DNA of 64,000 nt from Microbacterium sp. (lineage in GTDB: Bacteria; Actinomycetota; Actinomycetes; Actinomycetales; Microbacteriaceae). The position numbers were made by a program, and so were the translations under genes. This document shows, piece after piece, positions 34,657 through 42,812 of the stretch. The stretch lies in assembly GCA_019510305.1 (NCBI GenBank), contig JAEKKN010000017.1:361382-425381 (forward strand), read 5' to 3'. The notes under the pieces were generated by a model. The model was not told the origin of the DNA. It made no database searches and saw only the letters and a program-made list of their open reading frames with translations. The number at the start of each line of letters is the position of its first letter. The stretch's first letter is position 1.

Positions 34657-35970
34657 TCAGGCGCTAGCGGATGCCGTGGCGTCGGGCTGTTCGGGTTCGA
34701 TGCCGTAGAGCGTGCCGAGGGCGGCGGTGAAGTCGTCGGCACGGCCGCTCGCCGCGAGCTCGTGCGCACGAGCGGTCGGCGTGTGCAGCAGCACGCCGGT
34801 GAGATGCCGCAGCGCCTGCTCGACCTTGCCGTCTTCGTCGCCACGGGCACGGGCCCTGGCGATCTCGGTGTCGAGCAGAGAGAAGATGTGCGAGCGAAGG
34901 GCGACCACCGAGGGGGTGACGCTCTGCCGCGACCCCACCACGTGGAAGGTGTCGGCAGCCTCTCGCACGACGCTGCGCGCGGCATCCGTCGCCTGCAACT
35001 CTTCGAGGGGTGCGTGCAGGCGGATGGTCTCGAGGTCGAGCAGCGCGACCCCTTCGAGGCTCGCGATAGCCGGGTCGACGTTGCGAGGCATGCCCAGGTC
35101 GACGACCAGCTGGCTGCGGGCCGCTGAGCCCGTCGAAGCGCCCACCGGGCATCCCGTCGCGGCTATGCCGACCGGCCGCTGCAGCTGTTCGAGCCCGAGC
35201 ACCGGCTCGGTCGCCGTGGTGCAGGTGATCAGCAGGCTCGACCGTGCGGCGGTGCGGGCGTAGTCGGCCTCGGCGACCGGACGGATGCCGTGCTTCGCGG
35301 CGAAGATCTCGGCCCTGCCCGAGGGCGAGTACACCGAGATGTTCTCGGCGCCGCGTTCGCGGAGCGTCGCGAGGGTGACAGCGGCGTAGGCGCCCGTGCC
35401 GACGAGCAGCACTCGTTCGGCCGACCAGTCGGCGATGCGGCTGTCGGCGAGCTCGAGAGCGAGGCGAACGAGAGAACGCCCGGCGCGGCCGAGAGCCGTG
35501 ACGTTCTTGACCTTGCGCTGCGCTTGGCTGGCCCGCTGGAACAGGCGCTCGAGCTCCGGCGAGGTGGTGCCGTCCTTGCGGGCGGACTTCAGCGCGCGGC
35601 GCACCTGCCCGGCGATCTCGCCTTCGCCGGAGACCACGGACTCGAGGCCGGAGGCGACCGAGAACAGGTGCTCGGCGACGCGTCGTCCCGCGTGCACGGC
35701 GTAGGCGCCGTCGAGTTCATTGGCGGCGACGCCGGTGGCGGACTCGACCGCTTCGAGCACGGCTTCGACGCCGATGGCGCCGGCCGCTGTGACGGGCTCG
35801 TCGAGTTCGACGTACGCCTCGAACCGGTTGCACGTCGCCAGAACGACCGCACCCTGCACGCACGGCGCCAGCTCCACCAGGGTGGAAGCGACGTCATCGG
35901 GGGTGCGGCTCAGGCGTTCGAGCAAGTCGAAGGAGGCGGTCTTGTGACTCGCCGTGACACACAGCAGCAC
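34657..35970 (-). CDS. hemA: Glutamyl-tRNA reductase
   Basis: 437 residues; first committed step of C5 heme synthesis, reducing glutamyl-tRNA to glutamate-1-semialdehyde. The catalytic Cys47 is in VLATCNRFEAY, the GEGEIAGQVRRAL motif follows, and the NADPH domain has LLVGTGAYAAV. Near residue 275 the sequence CPVGASTGSAARS interrupts the usual path to the VVDLGMPRNVDP motif and is encoded by a dispersed 15-base repeat. The GTG start has TACAAT six bases upstream (complement of 35977-35982). Divergent from hemE. Confidence 0.94.
   Translation of the reverse strand: MLLCVTASHKTASFDLLERLSRTPDDVASTLVELAPCVQGAVVLATCNRFEAYVELDEPVTAAGAIGVEAVLEAVESATGVAANELDGAYAVHAGRRVAEHLFSVASGLESVVSGEGEIAGQVRRALKSARKDGTTSPELERLFQRASQAQRKVKNVTALGRAGRSLVRLALELADSRIADWSAERVLLVGTGAYAAVTLATLRERGAENISVYSPSGRAEIFAAKHGIRPVAEADYARTAARSSLLITCTTATEPVLGLEQLQRPVGIAATGCPVGASTGSAARSQLVVDLGMPRNVDPAIASLEGVALLDLETIRLHAPLEELQATDAARSVVREAADTFHVVGSRQSVTPSVVALRSHIFSLLDTEIARARARGDEDGKVEQALRHLTGVLLHTPTARAHELAASGRADDFTAALGTLYGIEPEQPDATASASA
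35124..35138 (-). repeat. Dispersed 15-mer inside hemA
   Basis: The 15-mer CTGAGCCCGTCGAAG also occurs at 41075-41089 between genes. Here it is read in frame within hemA (minus strand), supplying the residues ASTGSA just before the conserved VVDLG motif. Confidence 0.7.
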
Positions 35971-36028
35971 CCTTCGATTGTACCGTCGATCGGTTACCGC
36001 GGTGTTTCACGGATGAAAGGATGGATGC

Positions 36029-37051
36029 ATGGCCCTCTCCGACGCTCCGCTCCTCCGCGCCCTCAGGGGCGACCGCCCCGCTCAGACGCCGGTGTGGTTC
36101 ATGCGGCAGGCGGGCCGTTCGCTGCCCGAGTACCGCGAGCTCCGGGTCGGCACGCGCATGCTCGATGCGTGTCTCACGCCCGACCTCGCCGCCGAGATCA
36201 CTCTGCAGCCCGTTCGTCGGCACGGCGTCGATGCGGCCGTCTTCTTCAGCGACATCGTGATCCCGCTGCGCCTCGCCGGCGTCGACGTGGTGATCGAGCC
36301 CGGGCGCGGCCCGGTGTTCGCGAACCCCGTGCGTTCGGCCGACGATGTGCAGCGCCTCATCGCGATCGATCCGGCCGATCTCGACGGTACGGCGATCGCC
36401 GCGGCCGTGAAGATCGTGACCGATGAACTGGGCGACACCGCGCTGATCGGCTTCGCGGGAGCCCCCTTCACGCTCGCTGCGTACCTTGTCGAGGGCGGTC
36501 CGTCGAAGGAGCACCTGCAGGCGCGGGCCATGATGCACGCCGATCCCGACTCGTGGAACCGCCTGGCCGGCTGGCTGGCGCAGGTCTCGCGGAGGTTCCT
36601 CGAGATCCAGCGGGATGCCGGAGCATCCGTCGTCCAGCTCTTCGACTCGTGGGCGGGCTCGCTCAGCCCGGCCGACTACCGGGCCTTCGTGGCCCCGCAT
36701 TCGCACGCGGCGCTGGACGGCATCGGAATCCCGACCATCCACTTCGGCGTGGGGACCGGGCCGTTCCTCGCCGACATGCGCCTGGACGGCGTGGCCGACG
36801 CCGTGGGCGTCGACTGGCGTCAGCCCCTCGACGAGGCCGCTGCGATCCTCGGTCCCGACGTCACGGTGCAGGGGAACATCGATCCCGCGCTGCTGGGCGC
36901 CCCGTGGCCGGTCCTCGAAGCTCATGTGCTCGATGTGCTCGAGCGCGGGCGCGCGGCCAGGGGGCACATCCTCAACCTCGGTCACGGCGTGCCGCCCGAG
37001 ACCGACCCCGATCAGCTCACGCGCATCGTCGAGCTGGTCCACTCCCGCTGA
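36029..37051 (+). CDS. hemE: Uroporphyrinogen decarboxylase
   Basis: 340 residues. Converts uroporphyrinogen III to coproporphyrinogen III in the cytoplasm. Signatures are [17 protein letters not shown] near the N-terminus and FFSDIVIPL with the catalytic Asp, and [17 protein letters not shown] in the middle; the C-terminus has [15 protein letters not shown]. The ATG is preceded by AAAGGA about nine bases upstream. The divergent gene is hemA; hemY follows after the interposed SDR/ArsR pair. Confidence 0.96.
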   Translation: MALSDAPLLRALRGDRPAQTPVWFMRQAGRSLPEYRELRVGTRMLDACLTPDLAAEITLQPVRRHGVDAAVFFSDIVIPLRLAGVDVVIEPGRGPVFANPVRSADDVQRLIAIDPADLDGTAIAAAVKIVTDELGDTALIGFAGAPFTLAAYLVEGGPSKEHLQARAMMHADPDSWNRLAGWLAQVSRRFLEIQRDAGASVVQLFDSWAGSLSPADYRAFVAPHSHAALDGIGIPTIHFGVGTGPFLADMRLDGVADAVGVDWRQPLDEAAAILGPDVTVQGNIDPALLGAPWPVLEAHVLDVLERGRAARGHILNLGHGVPPETDPDQLTRIVELVHSR

Positions 37052-37063
37052 TCCCGGCCCTGA

Positions 37064-37954
37064 TCAGCGCCTCCAGGGCAGCCGGATCCGCAGGTCTCCG
37101 AGCCCGAACCGCCCCTCGGGCAGGGCGGCGCGGATGCGTTCGTCGCTGAAAGTGCGATGCGGGCGGAGGCCGACTGGCGGCTCGGGCGCGGGCGGCGCCG
37201 CTTCGCTCACGCCTTCTGCAAGCATCCGCGCCTGCGCCTTCGCGACGAGGGGAACCACCATCAGCCACTCGGTGAGCTGCGCGAGCACCCGGATCGTCCA
37301 GACCGGCATCGGGATGTAGGCGGGACGGCGCCCGGCGACGCGCGCGATGCGGCGGATGGCCTCGCCGAGCGTGACCTCGTCGGCGCCCATCACCGCGACC
37401 GTGGGCTCGGAGATGCGCCCCTCGAGCGCCGCGACGAGCACATCGACCGCGTCGTCGACCGGCACGGGGCGTGCCGTGCGCTCGCGGAACCCGACGGTCC
37501 AGAAGAACGGCAGCGTGCGCACGGCCCTGGTGACGTGATCGACCATGTGGTCGCCCGGGCCGTAGATCATGCCGGACTTGAGGATCGTGTGGTCGATGCC
37601 GGAGCTGCGGACGATCTCCTCGGCCGCCCACTTCGACTCGTGGTACCCGGAGCCGCAATCGGGGCGGGCGCGAAGGAAGCTGACCATCACGATCCGCCTG
37701 ACTCCGGCGCGGCGGGCGGCCTCGACGACCGCCTGCGTCCCCTCGACATGCACCCGCTGGAAGGTCTGCTCGCCGATCTCGCGGTTGATGCCGGCGCAGT
37801 GCGCGACGGCGTCGCATCCCGCGAACGCGGCCGCGAGGGCATCGACGTCGGTGACGTCCACTCCGGTGCGGCGCGAGATCACGACCGGATCATCGAGGTG
37901 CTCCGCGAGATTGCGCCCGACGAAACCGCTTCCTCCGGTGATGGCCACTCGCAT
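37064..37954 (-). CDS. NAD(P)-binding SDR protein, NDUFA9/atypical type
   Basis: 296 residues starting with the nucleotide-binding motif VAITGGSGFVGRNLAEHL. The remaining SDR marks are weak: there is no clear YxxxK, as in atypical NAD(P)H-binding proteins (NmrA, NDUFA9). The middle FLRARPDCGSGYHESKWAAE segment holds a Y...K pair that may serve. A RBS (AAGGAGAG) precedes the ATG. It is divergent from the ArsR-type gene, and two inverted repeats lie between them, so it is probably repressed by that protein. The role within the heme region is unknown. Confidence 0.8.
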   Translation of the reverse strand: MRVAITGGSGFVGRNLAEHLDDPVVISRRTGVDVTDVDALAAAFAGCDAVAHCAGINREIGEQTFQRVHVEGTQAVVEAARRAGVRRIVMVSFLRARPDCGSGYHESKWAAEEIVRSSGIDHTILKSGMIYGPGDHMVDHVTRAVRTLPFFWTVGFRERTARPVPVDDAVDVLVAALEGRISEPTVAVMGADEVTLGEAIRRIARVAGRRPAYIPMPVWTIRVLAQLTEWLMVVPLVAKAQARMLAEGVSEAAPPAPEPPVGLRPHRTFSDERIRAALPEGRFGLGDLRIRLPWRR

Positions 37955-37972
37955 CGCTCTCTCCTTCGCCTG

Positions 37973-38010
37973 TTAGCTATCCGGCTAAACACTATCTAGC
38001 AAGGATGCTA
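37973..38010. promoter_or_regulatory. Doubled TAGC-N6-GCTA operator, SDR/ArsR divergent region
   Basis: Two inverted repeats with the same six-base spacing: TTAGC-tatccg-GCTAA (37973-37988 region) and TAGC-aaggat-GCTA (37997-38010), centres 23 bp apart. The second abuts TATATT (38009-38014), the likely -10 of the ArsR-type gene, so occupancy would shut its own promoter and probably that of the divergent SDR gene. Confidence 0.6.
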
Positions 38011-38020
38011 TATTGCAAAC

Positions 38021-38350
38021 ATGGCAGACAGCGCCTCCGACATCTTCGCCGCACTCGCGCACCCCACCCGTCGCCAGATCCTGCAGGATCTGAAGGAGGG
38101 CGAGCTCGCCGCCGGGGAGATCGCCTCGCGCTTCGCCGCCAGCGGGCCGACGATCTCGCGTCACCTGAGCGTGCTGCGCCAGGCCGGACTCGTCACCGAA
38201 CGTCGCGACGCGAACCGCATCCTCTATTCCCTCGTGGGCGAGAGGCTCGCTCTCTCGGTCGGCGACTTCCTGTCGACGGTCTGCCCCGAGCAGATCGTGC
38301 TGCGCGAGGTCCGCAAGCGGGGGAGCAGCGGCACCACTGCAGAGGCCTGA
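38021..38350 (+). CDS. ArsR/SmtB-family winged-helix repressor
   Basis: 109 residues with an ArsR-type winged helix: AALAHPTRRQILQDLKEGELAAGEIASRF, recognition helix SGPTISRHLSVLRQAGLV and the wing RRDANRILYSL. It has no ELCVC-type metal site; the only Cys is in STVCPEQ near the C-terminus, so it may sense something other than a metal. TATATT lies six bases before the ATG, implying a leaderless transcript. A doubled inverted repeat overlaps this promoter, consistent with autorepression. Confidence 0.88.
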   Translation: MADSASDIFAALAHPTRRQILQDLKEGELAAGEIASRFAASGPTISRHLSVLRQAGLVTERRDANRILYSLVGERLALSVGDFLSTVCPEQIVLREVRKRGSSGTTAEA

Positions 38351-38386
38351 GAGCGGCGTCGCCGCAGAGGCTGAGAGAATCGTGGG

Positions 38387-39859
38387 ATGACTGAAGAGCC
38401 CCCCGCCCTCGCAGCCCGTGCCGCCGAGACCCACGTCGTCGTGATCGGCGGCGGCGTCGGCGGGCTCATCGCGGCTCGTGAGTGCGCGAAGGTCGGCATG
38501 CGGGTGACGGTGCTGGAGGCGGCGGATGCCGTGGGCGGAGCGATCCGGCGTGCGACGCTGGGCGACATCACAGTCGATGCGGGCGCCGAGAGCTTCGCGA
38601 CCCGTGGCGGACACGTGCGCGCGCTCGTGGAGGAGCTCGGCCTGGGCGACCGCGTGGTGGCGCCGGCCGCCGGAGGCGCCTGGCTCGCGGGCATCCCCGG
38701 CACCGGAGCCGCTCCGCTTCCGGTCGGCGGCATTCTCGGCATCCCTGCGAATCCGTTTCAGGACGACGTTCGCCGCATCATCGGCTGGTCTGGCGTCTGG
38801 CGCGCCTACCTCGACCGTGTCCGTCCGCCGCTCACGATCGGCCACAACCACAGCCTCGGCAAGCTCGTCACCTCGCGCATGGGTGCGAAGGTGCGCGACC
38901 GGCTCGTCGCCCCCGTGACGACGGGCGTCTACTCGGCGTCTCCCGAAGACGTCGACATCGACATCGCCGCCCCGGGACTCAACGCCGCACTCACCAGCAC
39001 CGGATCGCTGTCGGGGGCTGTGCAGGCCCTTCGCGAGGAGGGCGCCGCTCGGGCCGCGAAGGCGCCGGGATCCGCCGTCGAGGGACTCGACGGCGGGATG
39101 AGCGTGCTCGTCGACGCGCTGGTCGCCGATCTCGAGGGGCTCGGGGGCGAGGTCCGGACCTCGGCTCCGGTCACCCGCGTCACGCGCGAGGGCGCGGTCT
39201 GGACGATCACGGCAGAGGTCGACGTCGATGCTGATGAATCCGAGCCGTTGAGCATCGCCGCGGATGCCGTCATCGTCGCCACGTCCGAGTCGGTCGCCCG
39301 CGAGCTCTTGGTCGACGCGGCGCCGAGACTCGCCCGGATCTCAGGCGCTGACGCGCCAGAGATCGAGATCGTGACACTGCTGCTCGAGGCGCCGGCGCTC
39401 GACGCCGCCCCGCGGGGCACCGGGGTGCTCACGGTTCCCGGTTCGCACGTCGCGAAGGCGCTCACCCACTCGAGCGCGAAGTGGAGCTGGGTGCGCAGGG
39501 CGGCGGGTTCCCGCCACGTCGTGCGGGTGTCCTTCGGCGCGCAGGGCGAACCGGCCGCGACCGCGGCTCTCGACGACGACGATGCGGCGCGCCTGGCGCT
39601 GCACGAAGCATCCGCTCTGCTCGGCGTGCCGCTCGCCGCCGGCGATCTCGTCGCCTCCCACCGCGCGCGCTTCACGCAGTCGCAGCCCGCATCGATCATC
39701 GGAGCCGGTGAGCGTCGGGCGGCGGCGCGCGCCGCCGTGCAGGCGGTGCCCGGACTCGCGGTCGTGGGCGCGTGGCTCGCCGGCACCGGGCTCGCGCAGG
39801 TGATCCCCGACGCGAAGGACGAGGCGGATCGACTTCGGCACTCGCTTCTCTGGCGCTGA
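38387..39859 (+). CDS. hemY: Coproporphyrinogen III/protoporphyrinogen oxidase (HemY/CgoX)
   Basis: 490 residues. The FAD-binding motif VVIGGGVGGLIAA is at residues 17-29, followed by VLEAADAVGGAIR, the early TVDAGAESFA segment and the C-terminal GAWLAGTGLAQVIPDA FAD motif. In organisms that also carry ChdC, as here, this enzyme oxidises coproporphyrinogen III to coproporphyrin III. GAGAAT (38375-38380) lies six bases before the ATG, suggesting its own leaderless promoter. No membrane anchor is seen. Confidence 0.94.
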   Translation: MTEEPPALAARAAETHVVVIGGGVGGLIAARECAKVGMRVTVLEAADAVGGAIRRATLGDITVDAGAESFATRGGHVRALVEELGLGDRVVAPAAGGAWLAGIPGTGAAPLPVGGILGIPANPFQDDVRRIIGWSGVWRAYLDRVRPPLTIGHNHSLGKLVTSRMGAKVRDRLVAPVTTGVYSASPEDVDIDIAAPGLNAALTSTGSLSGAVQALREEGAARAAKAPGSAVEGLDGGMSVLVDALVADLEGLGGEVRTSAPVTRVTREGAVWTITAEVDVDADESEPLSIAADAVIVATSESVARELLVDAAPRLARISGADAPEIEIVTLLLEAPALDAAPRGTGVLTVPGSHVAKALTHSSAKWSWVRRAAGSRHVVRVSFGAQGEPAATAALDDDDAARLALHEASALLGVPLAAGDLVASHRARFTQSQPASIIGAGERRAAARAAVQAVPGLAVVGAWLAGTGLAQVIPDAKDEADRLRHSLLWR

Positions 39860-39970
39860 CAGGCTGCGATCTGTCAACCCCCTGAGGAGTAGATGCCGAA
39901 ATCGGCATATGGGGTTACGCTGGGAGCCTGGCACGCCACGAGTTGCTGGACAGTAACGAGAGGAGACCCC

Positions 39971-40363
39971 ATGAAAGGGAAGATCGGACTCGTCGTCGGA
40001 CTCGGCGTCGGATACGTGCTCGGCACGCGCGCAGGTCGCGAGCGCTACGAGCAGATCAAGACGCAGTGGCTGAAGGTCTGGAACCTCGACCCTGTGCAGG
40101 AGCAGGTCACGAAGGTGAAGAGCTTCGTCGGCGACAAGGCTGCAGCCGTACCGGGAGCGATCTGGACCGGCGTCGTGAAGGTGGCGAAGTCGGTCGGCGG
40201 TGAGGGAACCCCTGGCCAGAAGCTCGATTCCGCTCTCGCCACCGGCAAGGACGCCGCAGACGACGTCGCGAAGGCGGCGGATGAGGCCACCGCCGAAGCG
40301 CGGAAGACGGCCGCCAAGGCCACGGCCGCGAAGTCCACGGCTGCGAAGAAGGCGGACGACTGA
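39971..40363 (+). CDS. YtxH-like small protein with Ala/Lys tail
   Basis: 130 residues. A short glycine-rich hydrophobic helix (GLVVGLGVGYVLGTRAG) opens the protein, then amphipathic helices and a low-complexity Ala/Lys-rich tail. The pattern resembles YtxH-type general-stress proteins. AGGAGA lies directly upstream of the ATG. It begins a run of three small envelope genes (39971-41052) placed between hemY and hemQ. The function is unknown. Confidence 0.72.
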   Translation: MKGKIGLVVGLGVGYVLGTRAGRERYEQIKTQWLKVWNLDPVQEQVTKVKSFVGDKAAAVPGAIWTGVVKVAKSVGGEGTPGQKLDSALATGKDAADDVAKAADEATAEARKTAAKATAAKSTAAKKADD

Positions 40364-40364
40364 G

Positions 40365-40772
40365 ATGCCCCGCCCGTTCCGGGATCGCGCGGACGACAGC
40401 CTGCTGACACTGCTCGGCGATCTGCCCGAGCTCATCACGAACCTCGTCAAGGCCGAGATCGACGCCGCCAAGGCGTGGGTCTCGAAGACGTCGAAGGATG
40501 CGGGGGTCGGCTCGGTCTGGTTCCTGGTCGCCCTCTTCTTCCTGTTCTGGGCGGTTCCGGTGATCCTCGTGTTCGCGATCGCGGGGCTGTCGTCGTGGTG
40601 GCCCGTCTGGCTCTCGGCGCTGGCCGTCTTCGGCATCCTGATCCTGGCGATGCTGTTCTTCGGCCTGCTCGGGTTCCTGCGCTTCCGCAAGGTCCTCTCG
40701 CGCGAGAACCCCGCGCAGGCGGTCGCCACCGACATCAAGCTCGCGAAGGGATCCGGCAATGACGAATTCTGA
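40365..40772 (+). CDS. Phage-holin-like (DUF1469-type) membrane protein
   Basis: 135 residues with two adjacent membrane helices (about 50-72 and 77-100) between charged ends. The N-terminal LLGDLPELITNLVKAEIDAAKAWV helix is typical of the actinobacterial putative holin family (PF07332), which is chromosomal and not phage-derived as a rule. Starts one base after the previous stop and overlaps the next gene by 14 bases, so the three small genes form one transcript. Confidence 0.8.
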   Translation: MPRPFRDRADDSLLTLLGDLPELITNLVKAEIDAAKAWVSKTSKDAGVGSVWFLVALFFLFWAVPVILVFAIAGLSSWWPVWLSALAVFGILILAMLFFGLLGFLRFRKVLSRENPAQAVATDIKLAKGSGNDEF

Positions 40773-41052
40773 CTCCGCCGCCGTGTCGGCGACGGCACTG
40801 CCGAAGACCGCGGTTCCGCTCGGCATCGCCGACCCCGTGGCCTCTGCCCGCGCGGAGCTCAAGGCCGCTCTCGCCGCGATCGAGATCAAGGGCAACGTTC
40901 CTCGGCGACTCGAGAAGGCTTCGGCTCGCGCGGCGGTGAAGGCCCGGCGATTCGCCGACCGCAATCCGATGGGCGCCGTCGCCGCGGCGATAGCCCTCGC
41001 CGCTGTGGTCGGCAGCGCCGTCTGGGTGTTCGCCCGCGCCGCATCCCGCTGA
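40759..41052 (+). CDS. Small C-tail-anchored membrane protein, DUF3618-like
   Basis: 97 residues: a soluble helix rich in Ala and Lys (ARAELKAALAAIEIKGN), a basic region and one C-terminal membrane helix (about 72-92). The overall form matches DUF3618 partners that follow holin-like genes in actinobacteria. It overlaps the preceding gene by 14 bases. A dispersed 15-mer repeat lies 23 bases after its stop. Function unknown. Confidence 0.7.
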   Translation: MTNSDSAAVSATALPKTAVPLGIADPVASARAELKAALAAIEIKGNVPRRLEKASARAAVKARRFADRNPMGAVAAAIALAAVVGSAVWVFARAASR

Positions 41053-41074
41053 CCCGGTGCCGCCGCCTGGGTCC

Positions 41075-41089
41075 CTGAGCCCGTCGAAG
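41075..41089 (+). repeat. Dispersed 15-mer, intergenic copy
   Basis: CTGAGCCCGTCGAAG, identical to 35124-35138 within hemA, here in the 79-bp gap before hemQ. Confidence 0.7.
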
Positions 41090-41131
41090 TGCCGGTTCGC
41101 ACCCTCCGCATAAAGGGGGCAGACTGGATGC

Positions 41132-41809
41132 ATGTCCGACGAGCGCGAAGAGAACCCATCCGGCTTCACCCTCTGGGCGGTCTGGCGACGCAATCCCGAC
41201 GTCCCGGTGACCGAATCCGACTCGACCGAACTCGAGACGATCGTGTCGTACATCGAGGACTCGGGAGTCACGGTGCGGGGCTTCTACGACGTCTCCGGCC
41301 TCAAGGCCGACGCCGATCTGATGGTGTGGCTGCACGGCGAGACCGCTGAGGATCTGCAGAAGGCGCTGCGGCGACTGCGGCGCACCGAGCTGCTGCGCAC
41401 GCTGCTGCCGGTGTGGAACGTGATGGGCGTGCACCGCGACGCCGAGTTCAACCGCCAGCACGTCCCCGGCTTCCTCCGCGGCGTCGAGCCCAAGGACTGG
41501 CTCTGCCTCTACCCGTTCGTGCGCACGCCGGAGTGGTACCTCGCCCCTGAGGAGGAGCGACGCAAGATGCTCGCCGATCACGGCCGCAAGGGCGCCGCGT
41601 TCACGGGCGTCATCGCGAACACCGTCGCGGCCTTCGCTCTCGGCGACTACGAGTGGCTGCTGCCTCTCGAGGCCGACGACGTCACAGAGCTCGTCGATCT
41701 CATGCGCGATCTCCGCTACACCGACGCGCGTCTCTATGTGAAGGAGGAGGTGCCCTTCTACACGGGGCGCAGGCTCCGGTTCGACGAGATCGCGGACGTG
41801 CTGCAGTAG
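41132..41809 (+). CDS. hemQ: Coproheme decarboxylase (ChdC/HemQ)
   Basis: 225 residues, chlorite-dismutase fold. It makes heme b from coproheme III in the last step of the coproporphyrin pathway. The catalytic Tyr is Y127 in LYPFVR, and the proximal heme His is likely H150 in MLADHGRKG. The actinobacterial form is recognisable from EWYL-PEEERRKML. CAGACT (41120-41125) lies six bases before the ATG. It is followed seven bases later by hemC, so it probably begins the hemQCDB transcript. Confidence 0.93.
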   Translation: MSDEREENPSGFTLWAVWRRNPDVPVTESDSTELETIVSYIEDSGVTVRGFYDVSGLKADADLMVWLHGETAEDLQKALRRLRRTELLRTLLPVWNVMGVHRDAEFNRQHVPGFLRGVEPKDWLCLYPFVRTPEWYLAPEEERRKMLADHGRKGAAFTGVIANTVAAFALGDYEWLLPLEADDVTELVDLMRDLRYTDARLYVKEEVPFYTGRRLRFDEIADVLQ

Positions 41810-41816
41810 GTCTGCG

Positions 41817-42812
41817 ATGAGCACTCCGATCAGGTTGGGGACTCGCCGCAGCGCGCTCGCGCAGGCCCAGTCCGGCCACGTCGCCGCCGCCCTCGAGAAG
41901 GTCGCCGGGCGCTCCGTCGAGCTCGTGCCGATCACGAGCGAGGGCGACACGAATCGCGCCTCGCTGTCTCTGATCGGCGGACAGGGCATCTTCGCCACGC
42001 GTCTGCGTGAGGCGCTGCTCGCGGGGGAGTGCGACTTCCTCGTGCATTCGCTGAAGGATCTGCCCACGAAACAGCCCGACGGCCTCGTGATCGCGGCCAC
42101 GCCGCTGCGCGAGGACGCACGTGATGTCGCCGTCACGCGCGACGGCATCCCGCTTCACGAGCTGATCCCGGGAAGCCGGATCGGCACCGGCTCGCCGCGG
42201 CGCATCGCCCAGGTGCGCATCCGTGCTCCGCATGCGGACGTCGTCGACATCCGCGGCAATGTCGACTCGCGACTGCAGAAGGTGGCGACAGGCGAGTTGG
42301 ATGCCGTCATCCTCGCCGCCGCCGGCCTGTCGCGTCTGGGCACCGACTCTCCGCTCCGCCGGGAGGAGCTCGGTCTCGCCGAGTGGCCCACCGCGCCGGG
42401 GCAGGGATCGCTGGCCGTCGAGACGAGGACGGATGCCGACCCCGAGCTGCTCTCGGCTCTCGCCGCGCTCGACGACGACAGCACTCGTCTCGCCATCACC
42501 GTCGAACGGGCCGTGCTCGAAGGGCTCGACGCGGGATGCCAGGCGCCCATGGCCGCTCATGCCGTCGTCGCAGGCTCGTCGGTGCGCGTCAGAACCGTCG
42601 TCTACGCCGCCGACGGAGCGCAACGAATCGGTCTCGACGTCACGGAGGACCTGAACGGGGAGTATATTCGTCGGAGCGGCAGTGGCAATGGAGCGGATGC
42701 TGCCGATGGTGCAGACCCGATGCACGCAGCACGCGAGCTCGGGTTGAATCTTGCCCGTCGGCTGCTCGATCAAGGGGCGGCTGACCTTGTCTCCCGAGAG
42801 CATTCCTCATGA
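41817..42812 (+). CDS. hemC: Hydroxymethylbilane synthase
   Basis: 331 residues. Joins four porphobilinogen units into hydroxymethylbilane. The dipyrromethane cofactor Cys is C241 in LDAGCQAPM. Other marks are LGTRRSALAQAQS at the N-terminus, DFLVHSLKDLPT with the catalytic Asp region, and GTGSPRRIAQ. Its stop overlaps hemD (ATGA). Length is slightly above the family norm because of a Gly/Asp-rich insert (SGSGNGADAADGA) near the C-terminus. Confidence 0.96.
   Translation: MSTPIRLGTRRSALAQAQSGHVAAALEKVAGRSVELVPITSEGDTNRASLSLIGGQGIFATRLREALLAGECDFLVHSLKDLPTKQPDGLVIAATPLREDARDVAVTRDGIPLHELIPGSRIGTGSPRRIAQVRIRAPHADVVDIRGNVDSRLQKVATGELDAVILAAAGLSRLGTDSPLRREELGLAEWPTAPGQGSLAVETRTDADPELLSALAALDDDSTRLAITVERAVLEGLDAGCQAPMAAHAVVAGSSVRVRTVVYAADGAQRIGLDVTEDLNGEYIRRSGSGNGADAADGADPMHAARELGLNLARRLLDQGAADLVSREHSS

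Noticed and set aside
40365-40772. Phage-holin-like gene as a sign of prophage.
   Set aside because: No other phage genes are near, and this family is common on actinobacterial chromosomes.
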